Source: Firmicutes bacterium UBA5454
GTDB lineage: Bacteria; Bacillota; Clostridia; Caldicoprobacterales; DTU083
Direction of reading: 5' to 3'
DNA: 5,908 nucleotides
Assembly (NCBI GenBank): GCA_002426555.1
Contig: DIQU01000062.1
Span: 10,843 to 16,750 of the forward strand
A program made the position numbers and the translations under genes. Of this stretch, positions 1 to 4,739 are shown piece after piece. The stretch's first letter is position 1; each line of letters begins with the position of its first letter. Below the pieces are notes generated by a model that saw only the letters and a list, made by a program, of their open reading frames with translations, ran no database searches and was not told where the DNA came from.

Positions 1-31
1 GGCTTGATTTCAGATTCTGTCACAAGTTGGT

Positions 32-1384
32 TCAGCTGCCTGCCAGCAGAGCATTGGCGTCTGCAAAGAATTTTTCAGCAGCGTCTTCAGCACTAATCTG
101 ATCAAACATCACTTGATCATGGTAGTTCTCATAGATCGTAATGATCTCGCCGTCGGTAGGGGGACGAATTGCATCCGGGTCTGCTTCGAGGTGTGGGGCA
201 ACCTCGTTTACGTAGTTGATCGTTATTTTAGCATACTCACTGACGGCGTCGCTGTTCATCAGCGCTTCAACAACCTTGCTGTTTCCGGGAACACCACGCT
301 CGGCAGCAAGCTCTAAATTGGCATCTATATCGTTGAGTATGAAGTCGACAACCATCGCACTTGCAGTCTTGTCGGCGTCAGTACCTGTATTGGTCATGTT
401 TATCAGCTGCGAGGGCGTCAGAACAGTGCCCCAGCGGGTTTCACCTTCAAGGTGCGGATAATTTACCAGTGCAAGCGGTTTGCCTGCAGCTTCCATCACT
501 GCAACACCAATATTGGAGTTCATATTACTGTACATCGCGGATTCTCCTGTCACAACGAGGGACGCTTCGGCGGTCGTGATCTCGCCCTGTGTCGCTTGAT
601 CGGCGATATATCCTTCTTCCTGGAGCTCCTTTTCCCAGTTCAGATATTCTACCATCAGTTCCTGCGGGAAGTTCAGCTTGGTTTGGTCTTCGTTATACAT
701 CGTGTAACCCTGGCTGAAAACATAGTGACGCAGTCCATCTTTGGCATTCATGTTCGGGAAGGTTTGATCTCCGAAAATATCAAGCGCATCTGTAATGCCC
801 TTCACTGAGTTCCTATAATCGTCCCATGTCCAATCCAAGTTTGGCAGCGGAACGCCGGCTTCGTTGAAAAGATCGGGGTCATAGACAATGCAGTGGGCGG
901 CGTTGCCCAGTGACAGCGAGTAAAGCTTGCCGTCGATGCGGGTTGTGTCCACCGCGGATTCGCTCCAGTCAGACAGCTTGATTATGTCATCATCAACGTA
1001 GGGCTGCATATCCAGTATCTGATTTGCTTCCGCGTACCTTTTAACATATGCGACACTTTGCTGCCAGATATTCGGCAGCGCATTGGCAGAGGCCTGCGCT
1101 GCGATTTTGTCCCAATAACCATCCCAGCCGGAGTACTCATATTCGATTTTAATGTCGGGATGCTTGTCCATGAACATTTCCAAAACTGCGATGGTGCTAT
1201 CGTGTCGTACCTGAGAACCCCACCATGACATACGCAAAGTCACAGGTTCAAGTTCATCGGTACCGGGTTCAGGTTCTTGGGTAGTGGGTGGCTCTGTCGC
1301 CTGGTCGTCGTTTCCAGAGCTGCATCCAGCTGGGAGCGCGATCAGCATGACCACTGCGAGAACCAAAGTAAACGCTTTTTTCAT
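32..1384 (-). CDS. Sugar ABC transporter substrate-binding lipoprotein (family 1, CUT1 type)
   Basis: The 450-aa product should be the extracellular, membrane-anchored sugar receptor of an ABC importer. The N-terminus shows a lipoprotein signal peptide: MKK, a hydrophobic core (residues 4-17) and the lipobox LPAG-C with the lipidated Cys at residue 21. An acidic, Pro/Thr-rich linker of about 25 residues follows. The mature domain opens with a beta-strand typical of family 1 solute-binding proteins (LRMSWWGS, near residue 50), followed by a helix ending in 'HPDIKIEYEY'. The stretch 'FNEAGVPLPNLDWTWDDY' near residues 175-190 is a hallmark of this family (COG1653/UgpB-like). Length fits the family. 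The ATG is well placed behind GGAGGT with a 7-nt spacer. The gene is divergent from the kinase operon and shares its control region. No permease or ATPase gene is in view; they may lie beyond the left edge. The ligand cannot be deduced. By eye, G+C is higher here than in the plus-strand genes. Confidence 0.95.
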   Translation of the reverse strand: MKKAFTLVLAVVMLIALPAGCSSGNDDQATEPPTTQEPEPGTDELEPVTLRMSWWGSQVRHDSTIAVLEMFMDKHPDIKIEYEYSGWDGYWDKIAAQASANALPNIWQQSVAYVKRYAEANQILDMQPYVDDDIIKLSDWSESAVDTTRIDGKLYSLSLGNAAHCIVYDPDLFNEAGVPLPNLDWTWDDYRNSVKGITDALDIFGDQTFPNMNAKDGLRHYVFSQGYTMYNEDQTKLNFPQELMVEYLNWEKELQEEGYIADQATQGEITTAEASLVVTGESAMYSNMNSNIGVAVMEAAGKPLALVNYPHLEGETRWGTVLTPSQLINMTNTGTDADKTASAMVVDFILNDIDANLELAAERGVPGNSKVVEALMNSDAVSEYAKITINYVNEVAPHLEADPDAIRPPTDGEIITIYENYHDQVMFDQISAEDAAEKFFADANALLAGS

Positions 1385-1390
1385 TAGTTA

Positions 1391-1397
1391 GACCTCC
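1391..1397 (-). promoter_or_regulatory. Ribosome binding site of the substrate-binding protein gene
   Basis: On the minus strand GGAGGTC lies with its GGAGGT core at 1397-1392, then 7 nt before the ATG at 1384. This strong match to the 16S 3' end fixes the start and suggests high translation. Confidence 0.85.
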
Positions 1398-1399
1398 AA

Positions 1400-1418
1400 T
1401 TTAGTATTTACTGATAAA
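1400..1418. promoter_or_regulatory. Candidate operator at the start of the minus-strand transcript
   Basis: The plus-strand string TTTAGTATTTACTGATAAA contains the small palindrome AGTA-TT-TACT with partly symmetric TTTA/TAAA ends. It covers the predicted minus-strand transcription start, where a repressor would block initiation. Read on the minus strand it gives GTAAATACTAAA (1411-1400), closely similar to the string just after the divergent kinase promoter. The ROK protein encoded at 3528-4631 is the obvious candidate binder; this is inference. Confidence 0.35.
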
Positions 1419-1420
1419 AC

Positions 1421-1450
1421 ATAATAACTTCATTTGTGTAATAATGTCAA
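1421..1450 (-). promoter_or_regulatory. Sigma-A-like promoter for the substrate-binding protein gene
   Basis: Read on the minus strand, a perfect -35 TTGACA (1450-1445) is followed after 18 nt by TATTAT (1426-1421), five of six matches to the -10 consensus. Transcription would start near 1414, leaving a leader of about 30 nt before the ATG. The position is ideal for the divergent lipoprotein gene. It is a prediction by eye. Confidence 0.65.
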
Positions 1451-1461
1451 GGAATAGGTTC

Positions 1462-1477
1462 ATGGTATATTATGGTA
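1462..1477. repeat. Direct ATGGTA repeat, 10-bp period
   Basis: ATGGTA occurs at 1462-1467 and 1472-1477, one helical turn apart. It lies just upstream of the -35 box of the minus-strand promoter. The place and spacing would suit an activator, but the repeats are short and could be chance. Confidence 0.25.
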
Positions 1478-1536
1478 ATTATCTCTCATAAAGAATCCTA
1501 TCAACAAGCAGGTTTTAGTGCAATGTTAATCCTGCA

Positions 1537-1579
1537 CCTTCCAAACTCACTGCGTTCAAACAGTGGAAGTTACTTAAGG
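1537..1579. repeat. Nested imperfect inverted repeat in the divergent intergenic region
   Basis: CACTG (1548-1552) pairs with CAGTG (1561-1565) across an 8-nt loop. Outside it AACT (1544-1547) can pair with AGTT (1568-1571), and CCTT (1537-1540) with AAGG (1576-1579), with small bulges. There is no T-tract, so a simple terminator is unlikely. It sits in the middle of the region, outside both predicted core promoters. It may be a remnant of a dispersed intergenic repeat or a regulator site. Confidence 0.35.
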
Positions 1580-1587
1580 TAAAAAAT

Positions 1588-1618
1588 CACTTGTTAAAAA
1601 CACACACTTGTCAAAAAC
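1588..1618. repeat. 14-bp tandem-like direct repeat upstream of the kinase promoter
   Basis: CACTTGTTAAAAAC (1588-1601) and CACTTGTCAAAAAC (1605-1618) differ at one base and start 17 bp apart. The second copy ends just 4 bp before the -35 TTGACA (1623-1628). A third degenerate copy, TTGACAAAA, overlaps that -35 box. The place suits binding of an activator next to RNA polymerase, or duplication of a promoter -35 element. Confidence 0.5.
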
Positions 1619-1622
1619 CATA

Positions 1623-1650
1623 TTGACAAAATAAACTCATATGATATCAT
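1623..1650 (+). promoter_or_regulatory. Sigma-A-like promoter for the kinase/SIS operon
   Basis: A perfect -35 TTGACA (1623-1628) is followed after 16 nt by TATCAT (1645-1650), five of six matches. An upstream TG at 1642-1643 makes an extended -10 (TGATATCAT). The -10 is part of a perfect 10-bp palindrome, ATGATATCAT (1641-1650). Transcription should begin near 1657, leaving a leader of about 50-60 nt rich in A and T. Confidence 0.65.
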
Positions 1651-1675
1651 GTAAATATATACTAAACAGGGTTTA
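1651..1675. promoter_or_regulatory. Candidate operator just downstream of the kinase promoter
   Basis: Immediately after the -10 lies GTAAATATATACTAAA (1651-1666), similar to the minus-strand leader string GTAAATACTAAA. It overlaps a perfect inverted repeat TAAAC-AGG-GTTTA (1663-1675) at about +7 to +19. The place is typical for a repressor site. The ROK regulator two genes downstream is the likely binder by neighbourhood only. Confidence 0.4.
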
Positions 1676-1704
1676 TAAATTGGTTATATAAATATAATTT
1701 ATTA

Positions 1705-2688
1705 TTGAAGGTGAGATTTCTGAGGGAAAAGGTTTTTATAGGAGTGGATGGCGGAGGTACGTACACAGCTGCTATCGCCATAACCAGGAACGGCAAAGTA
1801 CTGAGCAGAATTGTAGGTGAACAGTCAAACTACTATATATCCAATATGGATACTGCCAGGACAAATTTAAAAAAGACAGTTCATCAGCTTATGGAAGAAT
1901 GCCAAATAGAAGATTACGAATGTATTTCCATAGGCATGTCATCTCTTGACTACGAACCAACAAGGGATTTCATTGATTCATTTGCCAATGGGATCTTCCC
2001 CTCCGAAAAGGTGGAGATGCATAGTGATGTTTATATGGCTTTGATGGGAATGACATTGGGCAAACCAGGCGTCATGATAGTCAGCGGTACAGGTTCCATA
2101 GGCATGGCTGTCGATCAGATGGGTGAAGTCCATATTGTTGGCGGGTGGGGGTATCTCCTTCGAGATGAAGGCAGCGCTTACGATATAGCAATGCAAGGCA
2201 TCGATGCCGCCTTAAAAAGTTTTGAAGGAATTGAGGAGCCAACAATACTTGAAAAGAGAGTTCTGGATTTCTTTGGTGTGGACACCCATCGACAGCTGAT
2301 AGATATTTTTTACAACCCGCCCGTATCACCATCGAAAATCGCAGGTTTTGGCAGGGAGGTAATAGAAATTGCATCTCAAGGAGATAAGGCAGCTATCACT
2401 ATCGTTGATAAAGCTGTCAAAGCACTTGTAAACTATGCCTGCAGACTAATAGAAAAAGTGGGCAGTGAGGATTCCATCATAGGAATGTATGGCAGTGTAC
2501 TTCAGAAAAACCCTTATATTTCGAACTCGTTTAAGGAGCAAATCCATGCAATGTATCCAAATACAAGGATCGGATTTCCTGACCTCAAACCGGAAACAGG
2601 GGCTGTACTGTATGCCATGAAAAAAAGAGGATATCCCATAAATGAAGAAATCCTGGAAAATATTAAGATAACAATGACAGAGGTGTAA
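1705..2688 (+). CDS. BadF/BadG/BcrA/BcrD-type sugar kinase (N-acetylglucosamine kinase-like)
   Basis: This is an ASKHA-fold ATPase, most likely a cytoplasmic kinase for a hexosamine or related sugar. Numbered from the TTG at 1705 (327 aa): phosphate-1 loop DGGGT at 15-19, probable catalytic Asp108 in 'HSDVYMAL', phosphate-2 loop SGTGS at 127-131, and the family signature GGWGYLLRDEGS at 146-157. A C-terminal 'PETGAVLYAM' stretch matches the usual end of the fold. There are no iron-sulfur cysteine clusters as in benzoyl-CoA reductase activators, so the sugar-kinase branch is favoured. Known members phosphorylate GlcNAc, MurNAc or glucosamine; the substrate here is unproven. The start is uncertain: TTG 1705 and GTG 1711 lack a ribosome site, whereas CTG 1720 has one. 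It is the first gene of a unit with the SIS gene 4 bp downstream. Confidence 0.88.
   Translation: MKVRFLREKVFIGVDGGGTYTAAIAITRNGKVLSRIVGEQSNYYISNMDTARTNLKKTVHQLMEECQIEDYECISIGMSSLDYEPTRDFIDSFANGIFPSEKVEMHSDVYMALMGMTLGKPGVMIVSGTGSIGMAVDQMGEVHIVGGWGYLLRDEGSAYDIAMQGIDAALKSFEGIEEPTILEKRVLDFFGVDTHRQLIDIFYNPPVSPSKIAGFGREVIEIASQGDKAAITIVDKAVKALVNYACRLIEKVGSEDSIIGMYGSVLQKNPYISNSFKEQIHAMYPNTRIGFPDLKPETGAVLYAMKKRGYPINEEILENIKITMTEV
1708..1714 (+). promoter_or_regulatory. Ribosome binding site that points to a CTG start for the kinase
   Basis: AAGGTGA is complementary to the end of 16S rRNA over AGGTGA. Five nt later comes an in-frame CTG (1720-1722). No purine-rich site precedes the in-frame TTG at 1705 or GTG at 1711; the region upstream is almost pure A/T. 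The true start may thus be CTG 1720, giving a product that begins MREKVFIGVDGGGT, which is the usual short lead-in of this family. Confidence 0.5.
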
Positions 2689-2692
2689 AAAG

Positions 2693-3424
2693 ATGTCAAA
2701 GGGCTTGGGTTATATTTCCAACATAGAAAAACTGATTAAAGAAGTAAAGGAAACGCAGGCAGCTGCAATGAAGCAATCTGCAGAAATAATTGCCGAATCG
2801 CTGATGAGCGGTGGAATGATCTACGCATTTGGAACGGGGCATTCACACATGCTGGCAGTAGAGCTCTTCTATCGTGCAGGAGGGCTGGCAAGGGTATACC
2901 CCATATTGGATGAAGGTTTGATGCTTCATAGAGCTGCAGCAAAAAGCACTTCCTCTGAACGAATGAATGGGTATGCGGAAGCTTTGCTAAATGACTACCC
3001 TGTAAAAGAAGGGGATGTAATTATTATCGCATCCAATTCCGGCAGAAATGCCGTAACGATTGAAATGGCTATTGAGGCTGAAAAAAGAGGGCTGAAGGTA
3101 CTGGCTGTAACCAGTTTGAAGCATTCCAAAAGTGCAGCATCCAGGCATTCCAACGGCAAGCGTTTATTTGAACTGGCTGATGTTGTGATTGACAATTGCG
3201 GCTGTATCGGTGATGCATCCATAGAATTTGAAAAAATCGGCAGTGTGGGTCCCACATCGACAGTCATTGGTGTCTTGATACTGCAATCCATTATCTGTGA
3301 GGCAGTAGAGATCATGCTGGACAAAAATGTGAAACCAGAGATATATATCAGCAGTAATGTAGGAGACTTTGACAACAACAAAGAATTAATTGAGAAGTAT
3401 TCCAAACTGATCAAATGCTTGTAA
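2693..3424 (+). CDS. SIS-domain sugar-phosphate-binding protein, UPF0309 type
   Basis: The 243-aa product carries one SIS (sugar isomerase) domain. Visible motifs are FGTGHSHM at 46-53 followed by 'ELFYRAGGLA', SNSGRN at 114-119 (phospho-sugar contact loop), 'TSLKHSKSAASRH' near 140-152, and GPTSTV at 186-191. As recalled, this set and the length match the UPF0309 family, whose reaction is not well defined; SIS domains bind phosphorylated sugars for isomerisation, ether cleavage or sensing. It is shorter than MurNAc-6-phosphate etherase MurQ (about 300 aa) and its motifs differ. There is no N-terminal DNA-binding domain, so it is an enzyme-like SIS protein and not an RpiR regulator. The ATG at 2693 has GAGGTG 7 nt upstream, overlapping the end of the kinase gene, so the two are co-transcribed and probably act on one phospho-sugar. 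Confidence 0.9.
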   Translation: MSKGLGYISNIEKLIKEVKETQAAAMKQSAEIIAESLMSGGMIYAFGTGHSHMLAVELFYRAGGLARVYPILDEGLMLHRAAAKSTSSERMNGYAEALLNDYPVKEGDVIIIASNSGRNAVTIEMAIEAEKRGLKVLAVTSLKHSKSAASRHSNGKRLFELADVVIDNCGCIGDASIEFEKIGSVGPTSTVIGVLILQSIICEAVEIMLDKNVKPEIYISSNVGDFDNNKELIEKYSKLIKCL

Positions 3425-3432
3425 ATACTGGT
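3421..3432 (+). promoter_or_regulatory. Third copy of the GTAAATACT string, upstream of the regulator gene
   Basis: GTAAATACT (3421-3429) overlaps the TAA stop of the SIS gene and equals the first nine bases of the minus-strand leader string at 1411-1400. It lies about 100 bp upstream of the regulator's start, in a 103-bp gap that could hold an autoregulated promoter. A short palindrome GCAG-TAT-CTGC (3490-3500) lies closer to the gene. No convincing promoter is seen; CTGTCA (3440-3445) with TATTCT (3462-3467) is a weak candidate. Confidence 0.25.
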
Positions 3433-3470
3433 AGAGATACTGTCAAACGGAATGTCGCAAGTATTCTTTT
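3424..3470 (+). terminator. Weak terminator-like hairpin after the SIS gene
   Basis: AATACT (3424-3429) can pair with AGTATT (3460-3465), which is followed by CTTTT. GATACT (3436-3441) offers an alternative left arm with one wobble. The stem is A/T-rich and the loop long, so termination would be partial at best. It may only reduce read-through into the regulator gene. Confidence 0.2.
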
Positions 3471-3511
3471 GTGCGCAGTTCAAGTTTATGCAGTATCTGC
3501 GGGCAGCATAG

Positions 3512-3519
3512 AAAAGGAG
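3512..3519 (+). promoter_or_regulatory. Ribosome binding site fixing the TTG start of the regulator
   Basis: AAAAGGAG is followed after 8 nt by TTG (3528-3530). The longer reading from GTG at 3471 has no ribosome site and would add 19 residues unlike any ROK N-terminus, so the TTG is preferred. Confidence 0.8.
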
Positions 3520-3527
3520 TCAAGATT

Positions 3528-4631
3528 TTGAAAAAAATCACTCTAAATTCAATAAGATCTCAAAATATTAAGACAATATTCGATATTATTGTCAAAGAGG
3601 GCAGGATAGCGCGAAGTGAGATTGCCAAATTGTCAAACTTGAGTCTGATGACGGTAAGCAATATCGTAGATCACCTGGATCGTTTCGATATAATCCTGCA
3701 TGACAGCAGAGAGCAGACATCCATGGTAGGAAGAAAGGCGGAGCTGCTCTCTATTAACAGTAGTTCAAGGAAGATTGTTATCATGGATCTCACTTCCTTG
3801 AAATTCTCCTTTGTCGTACTAAATCTTGATTTATCAGTACACTATACATGCAATAATTGGAGTTACAATCAAAAGGACAGTTACAAAGCTAATTTAGTGA
3901 GTTTTCTGTCTTCGATGAAGGAATATTTGGATGTTCATTCTGAGGCTCAGGAAATTATCGGCATAGGGGTTTCTGTACCCGGGCCATATGATGTTACTGA
4001 TGATATGGTAATAAGCAAGCGTATTAAAGAGCTTATGTACATACCCCTGAAATCTGTCATCAGCAGCATACTTCTTGATGGCAAACCGGAGGACTGTGAT
4101 ATTTTCATTGATGAAGACGTGAAATTCGCTGCTCTGGCCAATATAGTGATGGTTCCCGAATACAGAAACAAAACAGTATTTTACATATACATCGGTGAAG
4201 GGGTAGGCGGAGCCATATCCATAAATGGAAACGTGTTAAGAGGCGCTTACTCATTTGCAGGTGATATAGGGCAGGTTCTCGCAGATGACAACGCAAATTT
4301 TGAAGAGCGAATTTCCTTGGGAGCTTTTGAACGTGAAGTGCAGGGCAATCCGGACAAATTCAACGAGGAATTTGAAAAATTCTGTAAGTATGTTGCATCA
4401 GCCCTCTATAATGTGATTTGGTTCATAGATCCCCATGCAATCATATTGGAATGCGAGTATGCAGGGCTGAATCGTGAAGGCTTTCTGGAAAACCTGAACA
4501 CAAGGCTTTCACAGATGCTGCCGGAAAAACACGTTGTTCCAGAATTGATTCTATCCAACAGATCGATAAAAGATGCGAATATCGGTGCGGGTATTACACT
4601 CAGAAACAGATGGCTGGAAAGTATTTCTTAA
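3528..4631 (+). CDS. ROK-family transcriptional regulator (NagC/XylR-like)
   Basis: The 367-aa product joins an N-terminal winged helix-turn-helix to a C-terminal sugar-kinase-like ROK domain, the layout of sugar-responsive repressors. The N-terminus 'SQNIKTIFDIIVKEGRIARS' leads into a helix-turn-helix at about 27-50, then a wing with the usual GRK (68-70). In the ROK domain, GIGVSVPGP (145-153), the EDV segment (196-198), GEGVGGAI (223-230) and RGAYSFAGDIG (238-248) are clear. The nucleotide-binding DxGGT motif is replaced by DLTS (87-90). The zinc site is absent: the usual GEIGH is GDIGQ (245-249), and no CxCGxxGC follows. It is thus a regulator and not a glucokinase, and its ligand pocket is atypical. 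It probably controls the divergent promoters at 1421-1450 and 1623-1650. The start is TTG 3528. Confidence 0.92.
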   Translation: MKKITLNSIRSQNIKTIFDIIVKEGRIARSEIAKLSNLSLMTVSNIVDHLDRFDIILHDSREQTSMVGRKAELLSINSSSRKIVIMDLTSLKFSFVVLNLDLSVHYTCNNWSYNQKDSYKANLVSFLSSMKEYLDVHSEAQEIIGIGVSVPGPYDVTDDMVISKRIKELMYIPLKSVISSILLDGKPEDCDIFIDEDVKFAALANIVMVPEYRNKTVFYIYIGEGVGGAISINGNVLRGAYSFAGDIGQVLADDNANFEERISLGAFEREVQGNPDKFNEEFEKFCKYVASALYNVIWFIDPHAIILECEYAGLNREGFLENLNTRLSQMLPEKHVVPELILSNRSIKDANIGAGITLRNRWLESIS

Positions 4632-4633
4632 GC

Positions 4634-4701
4634 TGTAACACTTAAACCTTGTCATTCCGAGTTTATCGAGGAATCTTACGTAGAGTAAAAATGTTACAAG
4701 G
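4634..4701. repeat. Palindromic intergenic element with alternative pairings
   Basis: The core 4651-4675 reads GTCATTCCGAG, TTTAT, CGAGGAATC, with the stem ATTCC/GGAAT (4654-4658, 4670-4674), and resembles a short dispersed repeat that I recall from many bacterial genomes. Around it TGTAACA (4634-4640) can pair with TGTTACA (4692-4698). Alternatively CCTTGTCATT (4647-4656) can pair with AATG-TT-ACAAGG (4690-4701) with a 2-nt bulge. The two outer pairings exclude each other. There is no T-tract after either. The element fills most of the 108-bp gap between the regulator and aminotransferase genes. Confidence 0.5.
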
Positions 4702-4739
4702 TACTAGCTGTTACTAATAATATGGAAGGAGGATGCAAA

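Noticed and set aside
452..808. 118-aa plus-strand open frame inside the substrate-binding gene
   Set aside because: It is antisense to a well-supported gene, with Cys/His-rich shadow composition and no domain.
2081..2374. 97-aa minus-strand open frame inside the kinase gene
   Set aside because: It is a shadow of the kinase coding strand with no recognisable protein features.
2693..3424. MurNAc-6-phosphate etherase (MurQ) for the SIS gene
   Set aside because: At 243 aa the protein is shorter than MurQ, and its FGTGHSHM and SNSGRN motifs fit the UPF0309 type better.
2995..3483. 162-aa open frame on the minus strand opposite the SIS gene
   Set aside because: It lies almost fully antisense to a gene with clear family motifs, has no recognisable domain, and its sequence is what the reverse complement of the SIS codons gives.
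3471..3527. Longer N-terminus of the ROK regulator from GTG at 3471
   Set aside because: There is no ribosome site before it, the extra 19 residues do not look like a ROK start, and TTG 3528 has a strong AAAAGGAG at 8 nt.
4634..4701. Rho-independent terminator after the regulator gene
   Set aside because: Hairpins are present but no T-tract follows on either strand, and the stems are short or bulged, so repeat or leader structure is preferred.
4694..4723. Promoter for the aminotransferase (TTACAA with a TAATAT-like -10)
   Set aside because: The start of transcription would fall on the ribosome binding site at 4726-4732, leaving no usable leader.
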